Source of the DNA: DATLRC01 sp035534895
Lineage (GTDB): Bacteria; Patescibacteriota; Saccharimonadia; Saccharimonadales; UBA4665
Assembly: GCA_035534895.1 (NCBI GenBank)
Contig: DATLRC010000021.1
Span: forward strand, 62,001 to 126,000
DNA length: 64,000 nucleotides
Direction: 5' to 3'
Part shown: in pieces, positions 58,339 through 64,000 of the stretch
Layout of the letters: every line of letters starts with the position of its first letter
Position numbering within the stretch: position 1 is the stretch's first letter
Program-made: the position numbers and the translations under genes
Notes under the pieces: model-generated
The model's input: only the letters and a program-made list of their open reading frames with translations
Told to the model about the DNA's origin: nothing
Database searches by the model: none

Positions 58339-59094
58339 TTAGATCTTGGTTAGTATTTCAGCACCGTCTTTAGTGACTAAAATAGTATGTTCAAAGTGTG
58401 CCGCCCAAGATCCATCTCGAGTCAAAACTGTCCAGTGGTCATCATCAACTACTACTTCTTCAGTACCAAGCGTTACCATTGGTTCGATGGCAATGGTCAT
58501 GCCCCTAGAAAGCCAGGGTCCGCTACCAGCCCGACCATAGTTTGGGATATTGGGATCTTCGTGGAGAGCATGCCCAACACCGTGCCCAACCAGATCACGA
58601 ACAATACCGTAATTATGACGTTTCAGAAAATTCTCAATTACCGATCCAATATCCCCAGTACGAACCTGGTCGTGAACTCTATTGATAGCTATATTCAAGG
58701 CTTCCAGGGTGTCTTCTATAAGTTGAATGTGGCCTCTTTGTTTCGGTTTGCCAGCTATTAAGCTTATAGCTGAGTCAGTAATCAGGCCTTTATATTGAAC
58801 TCCAAAATCAAGACTAACAATGTCACCGTCCCGAATTATACGCGAAGCCCTCGGAATACCATGAACTACCTCATTGTTGAGAGATACGCATAGCACATCT
58901 GGGAATCCTTGGTAGCCCAAAAACGCTGGTTGGCCACCAAGACTTTTTAGCTCTTTAGCGGCGATATCAGCCAGATACTTTGTAGATATATTGGGTTCAA
59001 GTTTTTCAGAAAGGAGTCTTAAAACAGAGGCTAGCATTTTGCCGCCTTCACGCATAGCACCAATTTCGTTAGCTGTTTTAATACGAGTAGTCAT
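58339..59094 (-). CDS. map: Methionine aminopeptidase, type I
   Basis: Removes the N-terminal Met. The 251 residues have the pita-bread fold. The metal ligands are recognisable: the substrate His in EVVHGIPRA, Asp in SLDFGVQYKGLITDSAI (two Asp), His in GHGVGHALHEDPNIPNYG, Glu in AIEPMVTLG and Glu near the end in HFEHTILV. There is no N-terminal zinc-finger extension. It lies in the map-adk order common in bacteria, 11 nt from adk. Confidence 0.97.
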   Translation of the reverse strand: MTTRIKTANEIGAMREGGKMLASVLRLLSEKLEPNISTKYLADIAAKELKSLGGQPAFLGYQGFPDVLCVSLNNEVVHGIPRASRIIRDGDIVSLDFGVQYKGLITDSAISLIAGKPKQRGHIQLIEDTLEALNIAINRVHDQVRTGDIGSVIENFLKRHNYGIVRDLVGHGVGHALHEDPNIPNYGRAGSGPWLSRGMTIAIEPMVTLGTEEVVVDDDHWTVLTRDGSWAAHFEHTILVTKDGAEILTKI

Positions 59095-59105
59095 CTGTTG
59101 ACAGG

Positions 59106-59642
59106 CTATTTACTAGCTAGGTATTTTATAACTTCGTCGTTGACTTCAGGTGCTGTGCGTTCAGCATTAATATCAGTAACTTTAATATCATGCTGCCTAA
59201 ACCATTCGACAAGAGGTCGTGTTAATTGCTCGTATTCCCGAAAACGTTCATTAATAATATCGTCCTTGTCATCAATCCGACCACGATTTTTAAGCCGTCG
59301 TTTAACTGTTTCAGTGGAGGCAGATAGATAAAAGACCTCATCAATCTGAAAACGGCCAGCATGCACTTGTTCGATTAACCACTCGGCTTGAACAGGGGTC
59401 CTTGGAAAACCATCAAGTACAAATTCTTCATCCGTTGGCAGAGTTTTTAAGACCTGGTCGAGAATCTTTATCACCTCCTCGTCGTCCAGCAGCTCACCGG
59501 CCAGCATACGTTGACGGCGATCACCAGTTACGTATAGCCTGACTAACTCACCCATTGATATAAGGTGCAGATCGTGTTGATCAGCCAACATTTTACCTTG
59601 TGTCCCCTTGCCCGATCCTGGTAAACCCATAAGTATGATCAT
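59106..59642 (-). CDS. adk: Adenylate kinase, short form
   Basis: Equilibrates ATP, AMP and ADP. The P-loop is GLPGSGKGTQGKML (residues 6-19), followed by the AMP-binding EFVLDGFPRTPVQAEWL. The 178-residue length is well below the 214 of long enzymes: the LID segment is reduced to GRIDDKDDIINERFREY without the zinc or long insertion. The ATG overlaps the yqeY stop by 4 nt. It neighbours map, as in the secY-adk-map region of many bacteria. Confidence 0.96.
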   Translation of the reverse strand: MIILMGLPGSGKGTQGKMLADQHDLHLISMGELVRLYVTGDRRQRMLAGELLDDEEVIKILDQVLKTLPTDEEFVLDGFPRTPVQAEWLIEQVHAGRFQIDEVFYLSASTETVKRRLKNRGRIDDKDDIINERFREYEQLTRPLVEWFRQHDIKVTDINAERTAPEVNDEVIKYLASK

Positions 59643-60091
59643 TTATTAAGTCCCTCTTTCACTAAACGAGCAATAACCGCTCCATCTGCAGCACCGGCTG
59701 TTTTTTGTTTAACTGCTGCTATAACCTGACCCATGGCTGATGGATCGTTAACCCCGAGTTCGGCAATAGTTTGAGTTACAATCTGAATAAGACCTTCTTC
59801 GGATAATGGAGCTGGCAGATAACGCTCAATTAACGCTTTTTCATTTAGTTCAGATTGAGCTCTATCTTGGGCGCCACCTTTTAAATACAAATCTGCACTT
59901 TCTTGACGTTTTTTAGCCTCCTTACGCAATACAGCTGTTACCTCCTGATCACTAAGGCCTTGGTCACGTTTTGTTTGTTCAATTTTAAGATTCAACAAAC
60001 TGCTCTTTAGTCCACGCAGTGTAGCCGTGGTGTTTTTGTCGCCTGACAGTAGAGCGACTTTCAGATCCTGTTCGATCTTTTGCTCAAGCAT
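59639..60091 (-). CDS. yqeY: GatB/YqeY domain protein
   Basis: Small helical protein whose fold corresponds to the tRNA-binding tail of GatB. The 150 residues run IEQDLKVALLSGDKNTTATLRGLKSSLLNLKIEQ, split here by other residues, the family core RKEAKKRQESADLYLKGGAQD (in parts) and the terminal YLPAPLSEEGLIQIVTQTIAELG, LVKEGLNK. It overlaps adk and is preceded by rpsU, the usual rpsU-yqeY pairing. The exact function is not known. Confidence 0.95.
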   Translation of the reverse strand: MLEQKIEQDLKVALLSGDKNTTATLRGLKSSLLNLKIEQTKRDQGLSDQEVTAVLRKEAKKRQESADLYLKGGAQDRAQSELNEKALIERYLPAPLSEEGLIQIVTQTIAELGVNDPSAMGQVIAAVKQKTAGAADGAVIARLVKEGLNK

Positions 60092-60096
60092 TATCT

Positions 60097-60309
60097 CTAA
60101 TGACCTAGTTTTATTTTTTTGAGCTTGATTACTTTCCGTTCTTGGCGAACTATGGCTCGTTGCCGCCGATCACGCTTAGAAGTCGGTTTCTCAAAATATT
60201 GACGTTGTTTAACAACCGCTGCAACTCCCGATTGCTGGACCTTACGGTTAAAGCGGCGAAGTAAATTTTCAAGTGATTCTTTAGAATCTTTTCTAGTTAC
60301 CTGTATCAT
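60097..60309 (-). CDS. rpsU: 30S ribosomal protein S21
   Basis: The start is ATG 60309 (MIQVTRKDSKESLENLLRRF), 7 nt after a -10 TAAAAT, so the message is close to leaderless; a TTG at 60315 is less likely. The 70 residues include RRFNRKVQQSGVAAVVK and a highly basic C-terminal part (RDRRQRAIVRQERKVIKLKK). S21 binds near the anti-Shine-Dalgarno region. It heads the rpsU-yqeY-adk-map group. Confidence 0.95.
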   Translation of the reverse strand: MIQVTRKDSKESLENLLRRFNRKVQQSGVAAVVKQRQYFEKPTSKRDRRQRAIVRQERKVIKLKKIKLGH

Positions 60310-60316
60310 CTGCAAT

Positions 60317-60345
60317 ATTTTAACCGACTACTACTACTTTAGCAA
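60317..60345 (-). promoter_or_regulatory. rpsU promoter
   Basis: Minus-strand TTGCTA (60345-60340), 17-bp spacer, TAAAAT (60322-60317). The predicted start is one base before the ATG at 60309, so the rpsU-yqeY-adk-map transcript would be essentially leaderless. Confidence 0.7.
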
Positions 60346-60355
60346 CAGCTTAAGG

Positions 60356-60643
60356 CTACGAGGTAATTCGTTTTTGTTGAGTGCGTTGTGATTTTAGCAC
60401 TATACTTTGAAGCTCTTTGAAAATTGGAAATTGTTTATTGGTGGAATAAACCTTGGTATTGCCTTGCTTTTCGGAGTGCAAAAAACCGACTTTTTCAAGC
60501 CGTTTAAGTTCGCGTTGAATATTGCCGGCATCTTCTTTAATTAGCTTAGCTAAGCCTCTTACGTGAGTCTTAAAGTCTGGGTATTTCGCATAAATCACAA
60601 TGATTTTACGACGTACTCGGGAAGTAATAAATATGTCTAACAT
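60356..60643 (-). CDS. Winged helix-turn-helix transcriptional regulator
   Basis: The start is ATG 60643 (MLDIFITSRVRRKIIVIY), 95 residues. It carries a compact winged helix with the recognition helix GNIQRELKRLEKVGFLHSEKQGNTKVY, split here by other residues. This resembles the MarR/ArsR-like wHTH found with minimal nucleotidyltransferases or as stand-alone regulators. Its own promoter has TTGCAA (60703-60698), a 17-bp spacer and TATACT (60680-60675), with a leader of about 25 nt. It is 40 nt from rpsU on the same strand. Targets unknown. Confidence 0.8.
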   Translation of the reverse strand: MLDIFITSRVRRKIIVIYAKYPDFKTHVRGLAKLIKEDAGNIQRELKRLEKVGFLHSEKQGNTKVYSTNKQFPIFKELQSIVLKSQRTQQKRITS

Positions 60644-60674
60644 AAGCTTATTGTTAATCAAACAACCTTTAAAT

Positions 60675-60703
60675 AGTATAACCAACCATTGTACGATTTG
60701 CAA
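60675..60703 (-). promoter_or_regulatory. Promoter of the winged-helix regulator gene
   Basis: Minus-strand TTGCAA (60703-60698), 17-bp spacer, TATACT (60680-60675). The predicted start is near 60668, giving a leader of about 25 nt before the ATG at 60643. Confidence 0.7.
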
Positions 60704-60843
60704 CCGCCGTAGCAATCAGAGCCTAAATACTCACAAATCAATATGGCTGGTTGAAGAATTAGGCTTAGGACCAATTATGTTGGTAATGATTATAATCTGT
60801 CGCTCAGCAGTCTAGCTACCCCAGGCACAAAATTAGTTAGATA

Positions 60844-61239
60844 TCAGACAATTAGGTGTACATGAAGGGATAGTTTTTTGGACAAGTTCTCATCAAAAGT
60901 GCGTAAATAACCGCCTTTTCGCTGCGCCATTAACGACAAATAGATGTCGAGGAATGAAATTTGGGGGTACAGTAAATAATGCTGGCCTACTTCGTCAAGA
61001 AGTTTTCGTTCACATCCTATTCGTTTATCCTCGATAATAATTTTTAGCCTTTCGTGTACTTGTTGACGATTCATTTTGTAAAACGACTGAAGAACCCATA
61101 CGAACTCAAAAAATACAGCCACTTCTACTTGCACACCATGTCTAATAAGTTGTTCCGTCTTTTTTGCTTGCGCTTCATTATCTCCTAGCACATAACGAAG
61201 TAGACAGTTAGTGTCAAGAAAGTCGGTACTTTTGGCCAT
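60844..61239 (-). CDS. PIN-domain ribonuclease (VapC-like toxin)
   Basis: The 131-residue PIN fold starts MAKSTDFLDTNCLLRYVLGD with the first active-site Asp, followed by Glu in VFFEFVWVLQSF and Asp residues in ISFLDIYLSLMAQ and LRTFDENLSKK. These four acids form the metal site of toxin RNases such as VapC. The ATG at 61239 overlaps the AbrB-type antitoxin gene by 26 nt, as in many vapBC operons. It ends in a HVHLIV strand. Confidence 0.9.
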   Translation of the reverse strand: MAKSTDFLDTNCLLRYVLGDNEAQAKKTEQLIRHGVQVEVAVFFEFVWVLQSFYKMNRQQVHERLKIIIEDKRIGCERKLLDEVGQHYLLYPQISFLDIYLSLMAQRKGGYLRTFDENLSKKLSLHVHLIV

Positions 61240-61498
61240 AATATGCAACTCTCTTTTTTTCTATTCCTTTTTTTAGCTCCTTATCACTTAATCCATATAG
61301 ACCGTGTTGTTTTAGGTGAGTTATTGAGTTCTCACGAAGCTGTTTTAGGCGCTCGTCTATATATTGCACTTGTATAATTGCCCTACCTTCCTGCCATTCC
61401 ACTTTTAGCTGTGTACCAGGTTCAGCTCTTAAACGATCTCGGATTGGCTTAGGCAATGTCATCTGACCATTTTTAGTGAGTGTTGTAATGTAAGACAT
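61214..61498 (-). CDS. AbrB/MazE-like antitoxin (VapB)
   Basis: The 94-residue protein has a SpoVT-AbrB swapped hairpin at the N-terminus (YITTLTKNGQMTLPKPIRDRL, RAEPGTQLKVEW) and a helical tail that would bind the PIN toxin (ERLKQLRENSITHLKQHG and following). The start is ATG 61498, 7 nt downstream of a -10, so the message is near-leaderless. The extended reading from 61537 is rejected because it crosses this promoter. Together with the PIN gene it forms a type II toxin-antitoxin pair. Confidence 0.9.
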   Translation of the reverse strand: MSYITTLTKNGQMTLPKPIRDRLRAEPGTQLKVEWQEGRAIIQVQYIDERLKQLRENSITHLKQHGLYGLSDKELKKGIEKKRVAYYGQKYRLS

Positions 61499-61505
61499 GC
61501 TAGTA

Positions 61506-61533
61506 ATTGTATTCTTTCTATTATATATATCAA
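61506..61533 (-). promoter_or_regulatory. vapBC promoter
   Basis: Minus-strand TTGATA (61533-61528), 16-bp spacer, TACAAT (61511-61506). The predicted start is one base before the ATG at 61498. The flanks are very AT-rich (alternating TATATA at 61522-61530), so the antitoxin may bind here. Confidence 0.6.
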
Positions 61534-61701
61534 GCATATTATTTAATTATTTCTAATAACGGCTACTGTATAGCATGTATTTCTATTCTTCCGATATAGA
61601 TTTTGGACACTTTCTCTAAATTAGAAAAGAGCAACAGCCTGAAAAGGAACCGAGCGCACAAAGGGTTTAGGGCAATCGTCGACTAAAGCTATACTAATAT
61701 T

Positions 61702-63639
61702 ATGTACTATTACGAAGTTTGGCCAAGGACTCAGCGCTACCATAGCAACCGAGCTTTAACTTACCAGAGTACTAATCAATTAAGAGTCGGGTCATTAGTG
61801 GTCGTTCAGCTCCAACAGGAAACTATTCCGGCAATAGTTATTAAGTCCGTTAAAAAACCGTCCTTTGTTACCAAACCGCTTGAGACAATTGATTATCTCC
61901 CCCCCCTACCCCAACAAATAATTCAACTTGGCACCTGGCTAGCAAGTTATTATCCTAGCCCCTTGGGTGTTATCGCCCAACAATTACTGCCGCCAAACTT
62001 TGGCACGATAGAGATCAAGCAGCCGAAGATATCTTACAAACCGGCAAGATATAAACTACCGACACTTACGGTCGATCAAACCAAAGCTCTCAGTCAAATT
62101 ACTAAATCAGATACTTACCTTCTCCACGGAATAACGGGTAGCGGTAAAACGCGTCTTTATATTGAGCTGGCCATCAAGACTGTTGCCCAGCAACGCTCGG
62201 TAATCATCTTGACTCCAGAAATCAGCCTAACTGCTCAGTTAGCCAAGAATTTTAGCGCTGTTTTCGGGAAACAGGTAATCATTCTCCACTCTCAGCTGAC
62301 AATAAAAGCTCGCCAAATGGTTTGGCAAATGATACTTAGGGCAGACAAACCATTAGTTGTAATCGGTCCCCGATCAGCTCTTTTCAGCCCTCTCAAAAAT
62401 GTTGGGCTAATTGTAATAGACGAATCTCATGAACCGGCCTACAAACAGGAACAAGCACCCCACTATCAAGCCACACGAGTAGCCGCTAAACTATCTAGTC
62501 TACACAATGCGACCCTAGTTTTTGGCTCAGCAACTCCCTTAGTAACTGATTATTATCTGGCTCAACAAAAACATAAATTGATCCTCCGCTTAAACTCTTT
62601 GGCCAAAGTATCAGATCACCCCTCAACCGAAGTTACTGTCGTTGATATCAAAAATCGAAGCCTGTTTGGCAGTGGCAGTGTCTATCTTTCTCGCCCCTTG
62701 CTCAGTGCCATCCAGACAGCTCTGGCTCAGAATGAACAGACACTGTTATATCTTAATCGTCGAGGTACGGCCCGCCTAATCTTATGCGAAAACTGTGGCT
62801 GGCAAGCAACCTGTCCGCATTGTGCTCTTCCATTGACTTATCACGGAGACAGTCACCGTTTGCGTTGCCATGTTTGTAATTTTCAGTTGCCGACACCGGT
62901 TAATTGCCCATCATGTAATTTAGCATCAATAATTTTTAGAACTGTCGGTACTAAAGCAATCGTTGACGAGGTACAACGGCTGTTTCCCGGAGCCAGCGTT
63001 CAACGTTTTGATACTGATAATAAAAAGGCCGAGCGCTTCGAGCAACATTTTCAAGCTGTACACAGCGGTGCAGTCGATATACTTGTTGGTACTCAACTAC
63101 TAGCCAAGGGCCTAGACTTACCCCATCTAGGCGTATTAGGTATTTTAATAGCCGACACTAGCCTACAAATTCCGGACTATTCAGCTCAAGAGCGGACTTA
63201 TCAACTACTATCTCAGGTTCTCGGTCGAGTCGGTCGAGGCCACCGCGCCGGTCGGGCAATTATCCAAAGCTATCAACCAGACCATCCTGTGATTCAAGCG
63301 ATTCTGGACGATGACTGGGATCAGTTTTATCAAAACGAACTAGCCGCCAGACGTAAGTTTCTGTTCCCGCCCTTCTGCCAGTTGCTTAAATTAACGGTCA
63401 GGAGAGCAAGCGTCAATAGTGCTCAAAAAGCAGCCAATACTCTTGTATCAACGATTCAGAAGAGTGGCCTTTCTGTTAAGATTGAGGGTCCGGCAGCTGC
63501 ATTCCACGAAAAATTTCAGAATAAATATCAGTGGCAATTAGTGATTAAAGCTAAAGAGCGCAGTCAGTTAATCGCAGTCATTGGTTTGTTGCCGTCTAGT
63601 AGCTGGTCTTACGATATTGACCCAGTAGACTTGTTATAA
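61702..63639 (+). CDS. priA: Primosomal helicase PriA
   Basis: Restarts collapsed replication forks. It has the N-terminal DNA-binding and winged-helix region (residues 1-125), Walker A LHGITGSGKTRLYIEL near 150, the DEAH-type IVIDESHEPAYK near 245, and the zinc sites with cysteines in LILCENCGWQATCPHC and RCHVCNF...CPSC. The helicase C domain carries VGTQLLAKGLDLP and GRVGRGHRAGRA. The 645 residues are shorter than E. coli PriA but complete. The -10 TATACT (61690-61695) is exactly 6 nt before the ATG, so a leaderless message is expected. Confidence 0.97.
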   Translation: MYYYEVWPRTQRYHSNRALTYQSTNQLRVGSLVVVQLQQETIPAIVIKSVKKPSFVTKPLETIDYLPPLPQQIIQLGTWLASYYPSPLGVIAQQLLPPNFGTIEIKQPKISYKPARYKLPTLTVDQTKALSQITKSDTYLLHGITGSGKTRLYIELAIKTVAQQRSVIILTPEISLTAQLAKNFSAVFGKQVIILHSQLTIKARQMVWQMILRADKPLVVIGPRSALFSPLKNVGLIVIDESHEPAYKQEQAPHYQATRVAAKLSSLHNATLVFGSATPLVTDYYLAQQKHKLILRLNSLAKVSDHPSTEVTVVDIKNRSLFGSGSVYLSRPLLSAIQTALAQNEQTLLYLNRRGTARLILCENCGWQATCPHCALPLTYHGDSHRLRCHVCNFQLPTPVNCPSCNLASIIFRTVGTKAIVDEVQRLFPGASVQRFDTDNKKAERFEQHFQAVHSGAVDILVGTQLLAKGLDLPHLGVLGILIADTSLQIPDYSAQERTYQLLSQVLGRVGRGHRAGRAIIQSYQPDHPVIQAILDDDWDQFYQNELAARRKFLFPPFCQLLKLTVRRASVNSAQKAANTLVSTIQKSGLSVKIEGPAAAFHEKFQNKYQWQLVIKAKERSQLIAVIGLLPSSSWSYDIDPVDLL

Positions 63640-63724
63640 AGAAGGTAATACCCTAAAACAATGACCTTTTTGGTTGAGTTAAGGTTGTATTTAACTTTGT
63701 TTAGCAGCTATACTCTCTGTAACA

Positions 63725-64000
63725 ATGAACAAAAATGACATTATTGCACTACCTAACCCCCGCCTTAGGCAAAAGTCTAAGCGAATTGGGCTGATCACGC
63801 CCCAAATTCGTAAAATAGTATCCAATATGGAGTCCGCCACTGTCGACTGGGACCAAAGCCGTGAGCATGAATTCGGTGTTGCATTAGCCGCAGTCCAAAT
63901 TGACCAACTATACAAAATAATTGTTGTTCGTAATGATTTCGAGGATAAAGACAACCAATCGTTTAGCGTTTTTATTAACCCCAGGATAACTAAATTGGAG
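63725..64000 (+). CDS. def: Peptide deformylase, partial (C-terminus beyond window)
   Basis: The N-terminal ~92 residues of a deformylase: MNKNDIIALPNPRLRQKSKR, then motif 1 EFGVALAAVQIDQLYKIIVV (GxGLAAxQ family; the second G is replaced by Ala) followed by FINPRITKLE. The later EGCLS and HExDH motifs lie beyond the window edge. A -10 TATACT (63709-63714) lies 10 nt before the ATG. Its partner fmt is not visible here. The antisense frame at 63691-63954 is a shadow of this gene. Confidence 0.88.
   Translation, partial: MNKNDIIALPNPRLRQKSKRIGLITPQIRKIVSNMESATVDWDQSREHEFGVALAAVQIDQLYKIIVVRNDFEDKDNQSFSVFINPRITKLE

Noticed and set aside
63691..63954. Minus-strand frame of 87 codons at the right edge
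   Set aside because: Antisense to the deformylase gene, which matches a known family; the reverse product has no recognisable features.
1..64000. UGA recoded to glycine as in Gracilibacteria
   Set aside because: RF2 is present and many genes end at UGA with normal lengths, so the standard code fits.
1..64000. CRISPR array, rRNA, tRNA genes or transposons
   Set aside because: No array of direct repeats with spacers, no rRNA signatures, no cloverleaf with GTTCGA arm and no transposase frames were recognised; a tRNA scan would be needed for certainty.

Overview
The window is a dense, bacterial-type stretch of chromosome with very short spacers and most genes on the minus strand. It probably comes from a Patescibacteria/CPR bacterium, most likely a Saccharibacteria (TM7) relative. 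This is an inference from the gene mix: single-copy housekeeping genes, an archaeal-type class I lysyl-tRNA synthetase, small membrane proteins with no recognisable family, class II ribonucleotide reductase with NrdR, CHAP/FtsEX and LCP envelope genes, and no biosynthetic pathways beyond CTP synthase. Both release factors are present (RF2 at 19007-20098, RF1 at 36857-37915) and UGA ends genes, so the standard bacterial code applies. That argues against the UGA-recoding Gracilibacteria/Absconditabacteria.

Layout. 1-2.3 kb: the dcw entry point (rsmH partial, mraZ with its operator) and two small unknown proteins. 2.4-10.3 kb, minus: yvcK, glycyl-tRNA synthetase, recO, a two-gene pseudo-two-component pair, two small membrane proteins, xseAB and a flippase-like membrane protein. 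10.3-11.8 kb, plus: a TRM11-like methyltransferase and L27. 11.9-18.9 kb, minus: an unknown protein, an orphan response regulator, pyrG, a CtpA protease, and the CHAP hydrolase-FtsX-FtsE envelope-remodelling module. 19-36.2 kb, minus: prfB, an M16 peptidase, secA, hpf, serS, a PD-(D/E)XK nuclease, HAD phosphatase, msrA, a zincin, lysK, greA, proS, CPBP protease, rseP, frr, tsf and rpsB. 36.4-38.8 kb, plus: rpmE, prfA and prmC. 38.8-42.5 kb, minus: HtrA, a polytopic membrane protein and an LCP transferase. 42.6-45.1 kb: lepB and parB (plus) facing parA (minus). 45.2-45.6 kb: a 0.5-kb AT-rich gap with DnaA-box matches. 45.6-55.9 kb, minus: rplU, ileS behind a T-box riboswitch, a thioredoxin-fold protein, nrdJ, nrdR, ftsZ and ftsA. 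56-61.5 kb, minus: an AbiE toxin-antitoxin cassette, a membrane protein, map, adk, yqeY, rpsU, a winged-helix regulator and a VapBC-like pair. 61.7-64 kb, plus: priA and the start of a peptide deformylase.

How it works together. The content serves translation (four or more aminoacyl-tRNA synthetases, release and recycling factors, ribosomal proteins), division (mraZ, rsmH, ftsA, ftsZ, ftsEX, parAB) and envelope proteolysis or cell-wall handling (secA, lepB, rseP, HtrA, CtpA, CPBP, CHAP hydrolase, LCP). Recurrent promoters read as -35 TTGCAA/TTGACA-like and -10 TATACT/TATAAT. At many genes the -10 hexamer lies 6-7 nt before the start codon, so many messages look leaderless.

Most unusual items: a histidine-kinase-like protein and a receiver protein encoded together, both with glutamate at the phospho-acceptor position; a short-stem-I T-box before ileS; exactly timed leaderless promoters; a 24-bp perfect palindrome overlapping an alternative hairpin between ftsA and ftsZ; and tail-to-tail parA/parB. 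No tRNA, rRNA, CRISPR or insertion sequence was recognised.
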